Counted from the stretch's first letter, positions 40,963-52,949 are shown. The stretch is DNA of 64,000 bases from Unio delphinus (GCA_029339505.1 JAQISU010000070.1:1235501-1299500); one strand, 5' to 3'. Translations and numbers: made by a program. Notes: a model not told the origin generated them from the sequence alone.

Positions 40963-41400
40963 TACAGCTTGACTCAATGCATAGATGAGTCTATATGGTG
41001 CAAACAGTAAACGATATACATTTATGTATGGTTTCAGACCCATATTGACAACATAGTTTAAAGACTTACTTTGCAAAGACTTTATCAAATCATTCCATCA
41101 TTCTTTATATGTTCCAAAAAAAATCTAAACATGGTACACAACTGAAATTGTCTGAACTGACTCTCAGTTGTTTTTGAAGATAAATACTACCAAAATAGGA
41201 ACACAATTTATAAAGCATTGTAAGTTTCATGATTTCATTGATTCATGATATTTGAATGTTTGGCAGAACTAATCTTTAATAGAATCTTCAGCAGCAGAAA
41301 TTCTTAAATTTTAAAGAAAATCAGAACAGTACCTTTGATTGTGTAACAAAACAGATTTAGAAACTATTCAAAGATTCTTGGTTTACCATAGCAGCCCAAA

Positions 41401-41622
41401 CATGTAGATAAATTTAACATGTAGATAAATTTAACATGTAGATAAATTTAAATGCAATTCAGAAATTCAGGCCTAATATAAAGCTCTAAACTATAAACTG
41501 AAAAATTCACCTGTCTCTAAACTATAGATTATCCTGAAAAATTCACCTGTCTCTAAACTATAGATTATCCTGAAAAATTCACCTGTCTCTAAACTATAGA
41601 TTATCCTGAAAAATTCATCTGT
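41401..41622. repeat. Two small minisatellites (17 bp and 36 bp)
   Basis: 41401-41451 is three exact copies of CATGTAGATAAATTTAA. 41521-41622 holds nearly three copies of a 36-bp unit containing TATCCTGAAAAATTCACCTG, preceded by a partial copy from about 41485. Non-coding. Confidence 0.9.
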
Positions 41623-41843
41623 CAGATTTGATCAAATTCTGTTCAGTGGCTTGTGAGAAGTTATTCAAGGGTTTATCTAATTTTAGGACTGAAGGTCAAA
41701 TTGATTGTGAAACAAATCTAAAACCCAGAATGTGCCAGAATGATTTTTCAAACTTGGCCAAATTCAGTTAAGCAGTTTTTGAGAAGCTGTTGCTGGAGAA
41801 AACAAAATTATATTTTTACAATAGCATCCATATTTGATGACAG

Positions 41844-42934
41844 CATAGCTGCCAACCCCCCGAGTACGAACATACTGACTACTCGTGACAAAAATACTGA
41901 TTTTCAGGGACAAATACGGATTTTTAAAATTTCAATGCATATGTAACTATTTACAACATATACAACCATCAGTAAAGTAGGACAGTGCCTTACATAATTA
42001 TTTAATGTCAATGATGCATGTGTTCCACACTTGTACCTTCTAGAGTTGCACCATGTTCCATTCGGGTGCCCATTTAGAAGGTGCAAGAGTGCAACACACT
42101 CAAACACAAGCTGTTTATAGGAGCCATTTCCACACATTGTTTCTTTTTCAATCATCGATTCCAATGTACAACTTTCATTGATTATCTCAATTCTGAGATT
42201 TTCTTATTGAACTATTTTCGTTCAAGCATAAGAGTTATCCTTTGCGATTTTAATGTCTGGAAAACATGCAAAATAAAGCACCAGCAACACTAGAAACTGA
42301 AAAACAAAGGTTTATTTCTTAAAAAAACCAATGTAATAAATCAAATTTCGATCGATGTACATTAAGGTTCACTCTGGCTGTGCTGTGTGTGATGAAGCAG
42401 GAAGTTGATGTTTATTAGCTTTTTCTTGCTTTTGTATTTCATTGGCGCCTCCATACCTAATAGCGAAATCACGTTACACAATTTGCAAAACTTCAAATTT
42501 CTCCTTTACTATATGGTTTCACAAATCAATATAAGACAATACAAATGTCCTTCCAGTTGTTTCCTTCTATTTTTCCTGGAGAAAATTCTGAATCTTCCGA
42601 TTTCCTATTTAACACGATTAGAAGCTGAATATTACGAAGACGAGATACAGCAACAGCGGTAACTATTGCGAAATCCAAGATGGCGGATAACAACAGGCAT
42701 GGTAGCCTAGATTCGAATGAACCAATAGTATTGTAGAACTGTATTCGTATATACATGTGATACATTCTATCAAAATAGAACAGGGTGCCCGTTCTAAACT
42801 GACAATTCCAAAGAAATTTTATTATTTTTTTTAAAAAAATTAATAAACGAATTTTTGGCCCAAAAAACAAACACCCATATTCAGGTCCAAAATACGGGAC
42901 AAATACGGAAAAAATGGGACAGTTGGCAGCTATG
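41844..42934. mobile_element. Candidate 1.09-kb DNA element with 13-bp terminal inverted repeats
   Basis: The left end CATAGCTGCCAAC (41844-41856) is the exact inverted complement of GTTGGCAGCTATG (42922-42934). Near both ends lies the same direct 14-mer GGGACAAATACGGA (41907-41920 and 42896-42909). No target duplication is evident, and inverted similarity stops soon after 13 bp. CATAGCTGCCAAC ends next to GGGACA motifs recur in animal DNA transposons as far as I recall, but I cannot assign a superfamily. No transposase ORF is present; the 85-aa and 140-aa ORFs inside have no recognisable family. Confidence 0.5.
42672..42736 (+). promoter_or_regulatory. YY1-like CCAAGATGGCGG start context with a short ORF
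   Basis: CCAAGATGGCGGAT (42675-42688) is a strong match to the YY1-bound AAGATGGCGG element that in animal genes often overlaps the start codon. The ATG at 42680 opens an 18-codon frame (MADNNRHGSLDSNEPIVL) ended by TAG at 42734-42736. No consensus donor ends it. It lies inside the inverted-repeat element at 41844-42934. It may be a captured promoter or first exon, or chance. Confidence 0.25.
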
Positions 42935-43037
42935 TGGCAGAACAGCAAAATTTCTGCAACTTCAAAGCCTTTTCAAGCCTAATGCTGCTGCTACATGCAT
43001 CAACATGCCAAATCACCTAAATGATGCTGAATCTTTA

Positions 43038-43226
43038 AAGATATTAACGGTAAAAATCGCTGGGTACCTTTAAACCTAGTTAATAGATATTAATGCTAAA
43101 AATCGTTGGGTGCCTTTAAACCTAGTTAATATATATTAATGCTAAACATCGCTGGGTGCCTTTAAAACTAGTTAATAGATATTAATGCTAAACATCGCTG
43201 GGTGCCTTTAAACCTAGTTAATATCA
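43038..43226. repeat. 46-bp minisatellite, four copies
   Basis: Four tandem units with the core TCGCTGGGTGCCTTTAAACC separated by AGTTAATAGATATTAATGCT. Units differ by single bases. Confidence 0.92.
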
Positions 43227-44082
43227 ATGAGTCATTACATTATGAACCATTTAATTTCTCACTCGATCTGAGAAATGAGGCCATTTTGAACATGAATACA
43301 AATTAATCCGATGCTGATCCATGGGTGAATGGATTTCAGACGAAAGCTGGAATATAAGATGGGATAACATTGCTATTGTTAACAATATGCTATGTTGGAT
43401 GCGCTAGGTGATTATTCTTAAATGTAATTACACTCGATTACTTTGTTCCAAATAAAAATAAATTTTATACGAAATGAAGGAAAAAGGTAAAGTGTACTGT
43501 TTATATATGTGTACAAACTTATTTAATTTCATTCTTCTTAGATCCACTTAAAAAGCAGGCCTACTTTTCTTCCTTCCCTCTCGAATAAATTTGTTTGCTA
43601 TGTGTAAATGATTTTACTTTTAGTGGACTTTATTAAAACAAGTAACTTTGGCATCTCTTATTGCTAAATTTAATATTTAAACATTTCAACCGAACATCTT
43701 GATTATTTCAAAGAATGGCTACTGTTTTGTTTTTTGTTTTATTAACAAATCTTTTCCTTCCTTCCAAACTTAGATTGGAAGATGGTGAAATTTATCAAAA
43801 ATGGCAACCTGGATGTTTTCTGTCAACTTTAGTCAGATTCTACATTTTCATTACAAGTAATTCAAATTTTGTTCAGTAATGAAATTTAAATTTGATGACA
43901 AACCAGCATCGTTCTCACAAATTTAAAGCCAGAACAATTTCTGTCGAACTTGATCAAATTCTGTTTAGCATATGTCAATTTACTCCAATATTAGATGCAA
44001 AGTCTGGTACAACATATTTTCCCATATGTCAGCTTCAGCTGCAAAATTCAGTTTGTTAGGAGTAATCATTAGAATAAATAAC

Positions 44083-44190
44083 TTGTGGATCAGTGGTTCT
44101 TTCCGGGGATTTTCCCGATTTCTTCCTCCACCATTTATACTGGCCGCCATGTATAGCCTATCATGTGCTGAAAAATGGCGTTAAACCCTA
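44083..44190 (+). mobile_element. 5'-truncated V-domain-type SINE
   Basis: This carries the same 3' domain as the SINEs at 46763 and 47749: CAGTGGTTCTTTCCGGGG, then TTCTTCCTCCACCA, TACTGGCCGCCATGTATAGC and the terminal AAAATGGCGTTAAACCC. The tRNA head is absent. The domain resembles the V-SINE/RUDI type of molluscs, from memory. Confidence 0.72.
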
Positions 44191-44199
44191 CAAAAACAA

Positions 44200-44254
44200 T
44201 AGAATCTGATGTGCTAGCAAATTATGTGATGGCAGATCAGGGTCTATGTTGTTT
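44200..44254. repeat. Short hairpin repeat, copy 3 (decayed)
   Basis: ATAGAATCTGATGTGCTAG and ATGGCAGATCAGGGTCTAT pair imperfectly around CAAATTATGTG. It shares the TAATGTG/TTATGTG loop and GGCAGATC arm with the other copies and lies just after a SINE fragment. Confidence 0.45.
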
Positions 44255-45182
44255 GAAGAAGGACCTGACTTAAAGGCAGGTCAAGACGGTAGCATAAGAC
44301 TCTTGAAGAAACATTAACAGGATCTTCTTTGAGTCATTTAAGTGCAGATGTCTCTTTAATCAGCAAGACAGACACTTTGATGAAATGGAAAAACACAGCA
44401 CACATAAAAAGTATCACAGAAGAAAAGAATAAATTAGAAAAAAATATTTACATAAATAAGTATTTAAGCCAAATGACACAACAGCTGTACAAATTAACAT
44501 GTAATACAAAGTAATAGGAGATATTACTATGATAGCATACAAACTGAACACATTTTCCAAGTCTTAAAGAAAATACTAGTATACCAATTTTGATGCTATT
44601 TGTCTCATTTGATCATTTAAAGAAAACCAACAGTTCAATTCTCTTGTAATGTCTGTTCTAACTGGCTACCTATATACTAATAAAGATGAGAAAAAACTTA
44701 ATTACAACACTCAACTCAAAATATAACAAGAATCTTTCATGTTTAAAAAATAACAGGCATCTTCATTTTCTGTTTTAGTATAATAAAGGAAAACAAAACC
44801 CCAGCTATGTCCAGTATATCTCATTTCAAAAAATAATTTCACTAAAGGTAAGTATTGGGTCATTTTTGTATTTATGAAATGTCTGCTTACTGGGTCATTT
44901 TTGTATTCATAAAATGTCTGCTTACTGTAATATTGATGCAATCTTTCATTGCTTACATCTGAAACCTACTATTACTTCAGTCTGTTTGCCTAAGAACAAG
45001 TTCTCTATTACCAAAGAAATTCTTATTAAAATTAATGAAAGAACCAATGTTTCTCAACATGCTTTATACTAAATTTGTTTCGGTCTAATATGCATCATAC
45101 ATTAGTAATTACTAAATTATACTTGTCATTAAAACTATATAGTTTATGAGGTTGTCAAACAAATTTTGTAGAATATTTTTAC

Positions 45183-45746
45183 CACATTAGACATATATTA
45201 GACATGTATTAGACATATCTTAGACATGTATTAGACATATCTTAGACATGTATTGGATATATCTTAGACATGTATTAGACATATCTTAGACATGTATTAG
45301 ACATATCTTAGACATGTATGTCATATCTTAGACATGTATGTCATATCTTAGACACGTATTAGACATATCTTAGACATGTATTAGACATATCTTAGACATG
45401 TATGTCATATCTTAGACATGTATCTCATATCTTAGACATGTATTAGACATATCTTAGACATGTATTTGACATCTTAGACATGTATTAGACATATCTTAGA
45501 CATGTATTAGACATATCTTAGACATGTATGTCATATCTTAGACATGTATTGGACATGTATTAGACATATCTTAGACGTGTATTAGAAATATCTTAGCCAT
45601 ATATTAGACATATCTTAGTCATGTATTAGACATATCTTAGACATGTATGTCATATCTTAGACATGTATTAGACATCTTAGACATGTATTAGACATATCTT
45701 AGACATGTATTAGACATTTCTTAGACATATATTAGACATATCTTGT
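45183..45746. repeat. About 22-bp minisatellite
   Basis: About 25 irregular copies of a unit based on TCTTAGACATGTATTAGACA, with frequent shortened forms (TATGTCATATCTTAGACA). Mixed unit lengths suggest repeated slippage. Non-coding. Confidence 0.95.
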
Positions 45747-46147
45747 TCAAATACTGTTGGTACAATAGGCATCTCTTTAAACAGAGACAACCTTTATATT
45801 TATCATCTTTAATGTATTTTTAATTGAGTAATGATTATTGTAACAATATTCATTTTCAACCACTCTTTTCCTGCCATTTTTATATCTTTTTTTCTTAAGA
45901 ATTTATGGTCACTGTTCCAACCTTTCCTGTTAGTTTTATTTGCCATTTTTCCTATTTATCACACCTCTACATCCGAGTTGTCTGACTTCTTTTGTAGTTA
46001 TCTCCTCATCACTTCACTGCTCCTATTTTCTGCCTCTATCGTCGTTTTCGTTTTGTATCACACTTGTTGATGTACAATGAAAGATGAAGCACATCTTTGC
46101 CCTGACACACTGTCACAAGCATACTTGTTCCTTCGTGCATGTGTGAC

Positions 46148-46316
46148 TCAGTAACTTGCTTTCTTCACTGATCCAAAGTCATAGATATCATCTGTCATAT
46201 TCCGTAAACTTGATGAACCGCGACTTTGTGTGATATTAGTCCGCTGCACTGGTTCTGTCATCCGTGCTTCTTCTGGGTTGGTTTCTTCATCTGGCTCAAA
46301 ATCGTCCTCATAATGT
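46148..46316 (-). CDS. PPP2R3: PPP2R3-type gene, terminal coding exon
   Basis: Minus-strand last coding exon: acceptor TTTGTTTCAG directly before ACATTATGAGG, then 55 complete codons and TGA. The exon starts with the third base of a codon, matching the phase left by the exon at 58553-58659, so the join reads through as NEE-I-HYEDDFEPDEE. Human PPP2R3A also has a short acidic aromatic stretch (FEDYETDEP) at this place after the VAEE motif, which supports the link. The rest (RMTEPVQRTNITQSRG... to SVKKASY) is a polar, probably disordered tail I cannot match. The intron before it would be 12,236 bp; an extra unrecognised exon in it cannot be excluded. A possible polyadenylation signal (AATAAA on the minus strand) lies at 45935-45940. 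Confidence 0.72.
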
Positions 46317-46762
46317 CTGAAACAAAGCATTGAAACTATGTTTATACAGTCAAACCTTACTTTTGTGGACTGTAGCCATTCTCAATCAACTGTATATATA
46401 CCAAAGTCTAGACTTTTTACTGGGTATGTCTTTAGAATTGATACACAGGTTTTCCAATCACCAAATTAGCTTTTCTTTCTCCTATCCCTTTTGAAAGGCA
46501 ATTTTAACTAAAATTTTCAAATTTTTTCTTAACTGTTACTAATTTAGTATCAGTGTTGTAAATTTAACTACAGAATATTATTCTATGCATTTGCATTTTT
46601 GTCATTATCAAAAGTTTCAAAGTAACACAACTGAGTAACAATCCCTTTTGCTTGAACAAAACTCACTTAAAAGGTATGGATCATTCAAACTTTTATATAT
46701 ACAACCCAAAACTGACTAGCTATGCTTTTGGGGCAGATAGGTCACCTTTTTATTGCAAGCAA

Positions 46763-46990
46763 GGGGCCCCGAGTGGTCTAAAGCGCTGTCTGTTACGTAC
46801 CACTGCCATCTCACCTCTGTCTGCGTGTGTTCGAGTCTAAGATTCGGCAAATGTAGTTATGTGAGAAAGCTTGCCAGTAGCTTCTCGTGGGTCGGTGGTT
46901 CTTTCCGGGGGTTGTCCGGGTTCTTCATCCACCATTAATACTGGCTGCCATGTATAGCATATATTGTGCTGAAAAAAATGGCATTAAACC
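46763..46990 (+). mobile_element. tRNA-derived SINE with V-type 3' domain
   Basis: The head GGGGCCCCGAGTGGTCTAAA holds a pol III A box, and TGTGTTCGAGTC about 50 bp on is a near-perfect B box. Both fit a class II tRNA (Ser/Leu-like) ancestor. They are followed by a linker, then GTCGGTGGTTCTTTCCGGGG and the CTGGCTGCCATGTATAGC domain, ending ATGGCATTAAACC. No tail or target duplication is clear. It lies in the last intron of the PPP2R3-type gene, opposite to its transcription. Confidence 0.85.
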
Positions 46991-47264
46991 ATCAAGATGA
47001 CCAACAATAAAAAGAGATACTAAATTGTCTCCTCTAAACCTAAGCCACAGCTTCTTTGTGATTATTGTCCTGGGTCCCTGAAACCCTTTATCACATGAGA
47101 AAACAGTTCCTATATTCTTAGTATGTACAACATGTGTTTTTTACCATTATCCAGAACATTTTCAAAGGACTGTCATTCTTCATCATTATTTAGAACCGAC
47201 TTTTTCAACTGTCATTCTTTTAATAATACATTAAAAAGTAAATGTGCAGTTATGTTGTCTTCCA

Positions 47265-47505
47265 TTTCAAACTGAGAGTAAAGCATTCTGTACTAAATCA
47301 TGTAATCTTATTTTTTTCAAACTGAGAGCAAAGCATTCTGTACTAAATCATGTAATCTTCAATCTCAAACTGAGAGTAAAGCATTCGGTACAAAATCATG
47401 TAATCTTATTTTTTTCAAACTGAGAGTAAAGCATTCTGTACGAAATCATGTAATCTTCAATTTCAAACTGAGAGTAAAGCATTCTGTACGAAATCATGTA
47501 ATCTT
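47265..47505. repeat. About 45-bp minisatellite, five copies
   Basis: Five units with the core TCAAACTGAGAGTAAAGCAT followed by CTGTACTAAATCATGTAATC. Copies alternate between a TTATTTTTT and a TTCAATTTC/TTCAATCTC junction, a two-unit super-repeat. Confidence 0.92.
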
Positions 47506-47608
47506 GTTTGTTTCTGTTTATCACTATAAAGACAATCCTTACTGAAATCAATAAATAATGAATGAAAATTTTACATATCCCATTAATTGCTGTGCCACTT
47601 GTGCCTCT

Positions 47609-47694
47609 CGTACTAATTTTTTAAGTACCTTGGCTGTTGGAGCTCTTGTACTATTTTTTTAAGTACCTTGGGTGTTGGAGCTCTTGTACTAATT
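47609..47694. repeat. Two-copy tandem duplication
   Basis: Two copies of a unit containing AAGTACCTTGGCTGTTGGAG followed by CTCTTGTACTA. Non-coding and inside the last intron of the PPP2R3-type gene. Confidence 0.85.
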
Positions 47695-47748
47695 TCCTTG
47701 GTCCCTTGCATTTCAAAGCTCACTGGTTATACTGCATATTTGATCTAT

Positions 47749-47992
47749 GTTGTTGTTGTTGTTGTAGGCTTTAACGTCATTTTTCAGCACACGATAGGCT
47801 ATACATGGCAGCCAGTATTAATGGTGGCGGAAGAACCCAGGAAGACCCCTGGAAAGAACCACCGACCTACGAGAAGCTACTGGCAAGCTTTCTCACATAC
47901 CCACATTTGCCAAATCTGAGACTCAAACCCACGCAGAGGTGAGATGGCAGTGATCCGTAACAGAGAACGCTATAGACCACTTGAGGCCCCTC
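47749..47992 (-). mobile_element. Full-length tRNA-derived V-type SINE with 11-bp TSD
   Basis: Reverse-oriented relative of the SINE at 46763. On the minus strand it runs from GGGGCCTCAAGTGGTCTATA (A box) through GGGTTTGAGTC (B box), the GGTCGGTGGTTCTTTCC and CTGGCTGCCATGTATAGCC domain, to an (AAC)n tail. An exact 11-bp target duplication ATTTGATCTAT flanks it at 47738-47748 and 47993-48003, which fixes both ends and shows L1-type, target-primed insertion. The simple AAC tail suggests mobilisation by a tail-tolerant LINE. Confidence 0.92.
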
Positions 47993-48199
47993 ATTTGATC
48001 TATCAAATACTGTATATCCATTACTTGATGGGGGAAAAAACAGCATAAGTTTTGAAAAATGAAAGCAGTTATACTGATTAAGTGACATGTCATCACAGTG
48101 GAAAAGTTTTAGATTCGAGGCTAAAATACTGACAAATGTTTTGTTTTCTGTAAGAATACATTCAATGTAATCAATAAACATCGCAAATTTTCATTACAA

Positions 48200-50170
48200 A
48201 GATCATTCTCAAAATCTGGTTCCCACGCTTTTCTGAAGATAAATTTCCAGGGTTCTTCCAGAAAGAAATTATGTTTTTCAAGGTTCACATATGACCATTA
48301 CTGAATGGAATTATACAACATTTTAGATTTTAAAAAAATGCATTTTCTTAATCTAAAGATGTTTCTATTTCAAGACACTCCAGAACATCTAAGTAAAAAA
48401 AGGATGATCATATTATAAAACCACAAAATGTATCACACACAACAAATTTGAATATATTCCTAGAAATTAACATGTAAGGTCCTTACAATATACAGAATAC
48501 AAATTCTAAATTTGCTGACCTGCATTATGTTGCTACGTGAAAACAACATAATGAACATAAATTGGTTTTGTTTCCTTTCAACCTTTACTTTTAAATAATT
48601 TTATAACAATGTATATGATTTGTTTTGCAAAGTAACATTTTCTATCACAGTATGAAAAAACAATAAATGCAAAATATTAGAATCTTGAAAGAAAGTTTAA
48701 CCCTGAATACATCTGTGCCAATAAAATCCCAAACAAGATTTTTCAAATAACTTCAACTCCTTAAGACAGACTGGTAAAAAAATCCATTTTTTTTCAAAAA
48801 CATTTATAAAAGTGTTGACTTAAATTGTGACTGATGACCTTCTAATTTATAACTGCTGTATTAAAAAGTTCCGAATTTTCTGTAAAATCAACTTATTTTC
48901 TTTTAATTCCTTAAACCAGTCCTTAAACTTTTATTGATACCGGGGCTTGTATCGTCTTTGAATTTAATACAAGGGATGTCCATTTCCCGATTTCTCTGGC
49001 ATTCCATTGAAAATCTGAAGCCAATGCTTCAAGCCACATGTCACTGTGTAATAGTTTCTCACAAAATTTCAGCTCAGATTTGACATTTTGGGCAACAAAT
49101 TTGGCTTTAAACAAATAGTAGTCCATTTTCTAATCTGGATTTCCTCCACATATTCCCACTTCATGTGCATTTAGGATGGGATGATGGGTCAGAGAAATTG
49201 TGTATTGAAAATTTGGAATTTGCTACTACCATATGGAAACAGCATATGATAGTCACCGACATATAGGCCTAGCAAATTTAAACAATGTTATATTGACTCC
49301 TACCTGCATGAAATTGATAGGAAAATGATTTTCTCAGAACTGGCAAACATTATAATTGTTATATCTTTAATCCGCTGAGAGTCTTGACAAAACTACAGCA
49401 TATATGAAACCTGATACAGTACTCGCCTATTGCATTACTACTCACATGACTTCATAAATCTTCATGTGATATCAACAGCCACTCCTTTTTAATGTTGTTG
49501 TACAAAATTCAGTTTTATCAAATTAAAGTCAGATACCTTTTGTGAAAACCAGAAAGAATATATAATTCTCAACATTTTTATTTTGAGAACAATTATAAGA
49601 AACCCGTCGCTGTTGTTGCAATCTGACCCGTCAGATTCATCAAGCAGAGAGCACAAATTAACATTTGAATTGGGATATTACTGATATCAGATGACTACAG
49701 TATCTATGAGGTCATGAACATGTGGGTTGTGAAACTTGTGTACATGTACTTTCATCAACATCCTAATATCAATTTAATATGGGTTTGACTAGATTTAACA
49801 ATGCTTAAGTTTGCTAGGCCATCTGGTAAGTGTCTACGCTTTGCAGCCACCTTGTTGGCATCTTGTGATGCTAGACTGGTTTTCATATCTTCCATGTAAG
49901 AAAAGATACTGTAGGATAAAAAAAGTCTACTAGACGAATCTAATCCAATGAGCATTTAGATTGACTCAACAAATATGTTTATGGCAAGCATCTAAATGAT
50001 ATATACTGCAACCTCCAAATATTCTGGTCAGAACTCGCTAAATTACCTCACGATCAGTTCAGTTATGACTCAATTCCATAACTGTTTCAAACATCAAGTG
50101 ATGGTTTAAACTTCCTGAGGTTTTCCTGACTGAAGTCAATACATGTATTTGCAAAATTCATTTTTTTTTT
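48200..50170. repeat. Long dispersed repeat, copy 1
   Basis: Similar, in direct orientation, to 60610-62205. By eye identity is about 80-87% over long stretches; for example CAGCCACCTTGTTG at 49845-49858 recurs at 61891-61904. About 430 bp at 48410-48840 is absent from copy 2. No long ORF survives, but reverse-strand fragments look coding (49755-49955: DMKTSLASQDANKVAAK; 48923-49126: WNAREIGKW). It may be a decayed transposon or a duplicated segment of this gene's introns. The class is not recognised. Confidence 0.75.
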
Positions 50171-50329
50171 TAAATTAAAAATTTGATGTCAACATATTTT
50201 TTATATACAAACTGATCTTTTTTGATTATGATACATAAATTTCCTTACCTTTATTTAGCTCATAACAAATGAATTTTTAATGAAAATGCCAAAAATATTA
50301 AAACCATTTCCTTATTACTTCTTATGAAA

Positions 50330-50665
50330 TGAGAGGTCAATGACTTAAACTTTATGTTGCCATTGACCTTGACCATGATGAAGGGCATGACTTCGGTAAA
50401 TCTAGTCATGATATATAACAAGTTCAAGTTTCATTCAAATATCTTCAGTGGTCAAAAAGTTAAACCCCCGATTAGGAGACAAATCACTGAAATACAGTAT
50501 TATGGCCTTGAACTTGAGGTAGTGACCTGACTTTGGTAGGCAACTCACCATATAGTAACAGACTTGGGCAAAGTTTGAATAGAAAATCTTCAGTGGACAA
50601 TGAAGACAAATCATAGATTTAAATTTTCAATGTATGTTTGTGGATGAATGGCGGCGGGATGGACA
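50330..50665. repeat. Dispersed mollusc-type low-complexity repeat (GACCTTGACC-rich)
   Basis: It contains TTGCCATTGACCTTGACCAT, TCAAGTTTCATTCAAATATC, TTCAGTGGTCAAAAAGTTAA and GGGATGGACATC in the order familiar to me from a very abundant intronic repeat of bivalves. A second half-copy (TGGCCTTGAACTTGAGGTAG and onward) follows directly. Identification is from memory. Confidence 0.5.
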
Positions 50666-51966
50666 TCATAAAAAGCCAAAGTTAAGGCAGCTCTATATAA
50701 ATCTGGATGTGAGAAATAATAAAGTTTATATGGTCATGAAAATGTCAATGCTACAATACTTGACGTAATATTGTTTTTAGGAAATTAATATTTGGATACA
50801 TAATAAAACACAGTGTCCCATCATGTTTATGTACCTAGCAGAAAAATCAGCTCCCTAGATAGATCGTTTGAGCTCTCCTCTCTCACAGTCTTTCAATAAG
50901 GTCATGTCCTCTCTCACTGTCTTTCAATAAGGTCATGCTTAATATAGCATATTCAAGATTCTTTTTTTGTGACAGTTTAAACCATTAATTTAAAATAGCC
51001 CATCATATCAAATGATAACAAGAGATCCGACAAAGCTTAATGCAAATTCCTAAAAAATAATTTTCAAGGCAAAATTTTGCAAGTTGTTTCCCTTGGATCA
51101 AGAACAGAGCACTTAGTAAGGGAAATTGTTTGGGCAAGTTCTGATGAAAAGATGGCATGTACAAGTATTGCATCAAAAAATGTACTCCTAGTGTCCTGGT
51201 GACCTCCCACTTATTTCACTTATTATACCTTCTTCAATATAATGTACGTGATCTGAATTGTTATATTGTAAATATCGAGCCGAAGAACTAGACATGTCTT
51301 TCATCCCACAAGTCATTATGAAAATTCCAGTTTTTATATCTAAGTGATAAAAGCAATATATGACAGTATTTTAAGTTTAAACAGTAAAACACAAAGTATA
51401 ATTAGTCTGACATCTACTGTACCAGTACCAGATCCTTAAAGCTTTCATAAATTAAAGCCTTCATTTTCATCAAAACTTATAACTATTGCAAGGAGTTTTA
51501 CCTACTGTGTCATACTTTCAAAGCTTACACAACTAAAAGCCTTTTCATCAAATATGCCCGTTATTCAGAAGGTAGGTAAAAAAAACTTTAACATTGTGTT
51601 TAGTCTTTAACAAATTTATCCTTCGCCTTAATCTAGGGAGTTGATGGACAGGCCAAAGCAATTGTTATAGTCATTTTCTGCCAAAGTAAAATAGACAAAA
51701 ACATGGACTCTAAACACTGATGCTGCCTGCTTCCACTATAAATATGTCAAACTGTTAACACTGATAGGGTAAAAGTCAGATACTATAACTAAAAAAGTTA
51801 AGACAACTAAAATAAATGTGCACCTGTGGTTCTGTTTGCAATAAACTGATATGATGGTAAATAAATGTTTAAAACACTTAATAACAAGAAACACCAAATA
51901 TATCAGTCTGAGAATAAAATGAACATCTATACATAAGGAACAAAGCGTTATCTGCAACAAAAAAAA
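50666..51966. other. Intronic DNA without recognised features
   Basis: The only structure seen is a two-copy tandem duplication containing GTCTTTCAATAAGGTCATG at about 50875-50937. No exon recognised. Confidence 0.5.
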
Positions 51967-52104
51967 TACATGTAACAGAAACAGTAACATGTAACACATG
52001 TAATACATGTAACAGAAATAGTAACATGTAACACATGTAATACATGTAACAGAAACAGTAACATGTAACACATGCAATACATGTAACAGAAACAGTGCAA
52101 GAAA
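51967..52104. repeat. 37-bp minisatellite, nearly four copies
   Basis: Units start at 51967, 52004, 52041 and 52078, with the core TACATGTAACAGAAACAGTA. The period equals that of the big satellite but the sequence is unrelated. The reverse ORFs (CYMYYMCYM...) are artefacts. Confidence 0.93.
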
Positions 52105-52822
52105 CGTTCAATTTATATTTCATTGCCATAGGAGGCCCTGACCATGCTATTTGACAGGTAAGACAAAATGTATCAGAAATAAAACTATTTTATTGACTTT
52201 TCATTGACTTTGGGGAGCCTGAACTTGATATTTCACTGGTTCTATTTTAATGAGAAAAATAAGCCAGATCTGAAGAATATAAGCTGATATAACTTCTTTT
52301 TCCAAGCAAAATTACCAACCGTCTAGGCACTCTACCATTTTTGGAAGATTGCATAAAATTCTAGTGAATCATCACAAACCTTGAGGTGTGAAAAGAATGA
52401 CAGACTAGAGGCAAAACAGCAACAAAATTAAATACATTGAAGTGATGATTTTAGTTAAGTATAACTGTTATTGAAGATAAAATGAATGTGCACTAGGTAA
52501 ACCAAACCCACAACAAAAACAATAACACTGACAACAATACAAATGTCTACTTTATTCGAGAATATTGACAACTTTAGAAAATGTCTGCAATGTTAAAACG
52601 ATAATGACCTTGACCTTTAATTCTGACCGAGACCAAAAGAAGGATAAGCATTAACCTGATCAAGAAGACAGCCCCCCAGAAAACAGCGAGGAATGAGATC
52701 CACATCCCATTAGTAAGCCTAAGACACTAACATATTTAACTAAAATAATGTGGTAGTCATAAAAAATGAGACTTGAAGATTTCAGTTTAAGCTAAGGGCT
52801 ATACCATTTAAATATACAATGT

Positions 52823-52949
52823 ACCCAGGGAAGGCACATTTTTAATGCCATGGTATTCTGATGACTCAAGATTTCATATAAAAAGGATACAAAAATCTAC
52901 ATCTGCCTCCATGGCTGACTACCGAACATTAAAAGTGCCCTCCCTGGGT
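52823..52949. mobile_element. 127-bp foldback/MITE-like element
   Basis: The left arm ACCCAGGGAAGGCACATTTT and the right arm (complement ACCCAGGGAGGGCACTTTTA) form terminal inverted repeats of about 23 bp with one or two mismatches and a one-base gap, separated by about 80 bp. No target duplication is obvious. The length suggests a miniature element mobilised in trans. Confidence 0.65.

Larger units (their letters stand above)
42935..45182. other. Non-coding DNA with minor repeats
   Basis: Apart from the 46-bp minisatellite, the SINE fragment and the hairpin relic listed separately, I see a two-copy 40-bp duplication containing GGGTCATTTTTGTATT at about 44852-44931. The 70-aa ORF at 43972 runs through the SINE fragment. 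No supported exon. Confidence 0.5.

Noticed and set aside
42526..42948. 140-residue reverse ORF
   Set aside because: It crosses the right terminus of an inverted-repeat element and has no recognisable domain; probably chance.
46763..46840. tRNA gene
   Set aside because: A and B boxes are present but the arms do not form a complete cloverleaf and the sequence continues into a SINE body.
51967..52104. Relationship between this 37-bp minisatellite and the big 37-bp satellite
   Set aside because: The period is equal but the unit sequences are unrelated.
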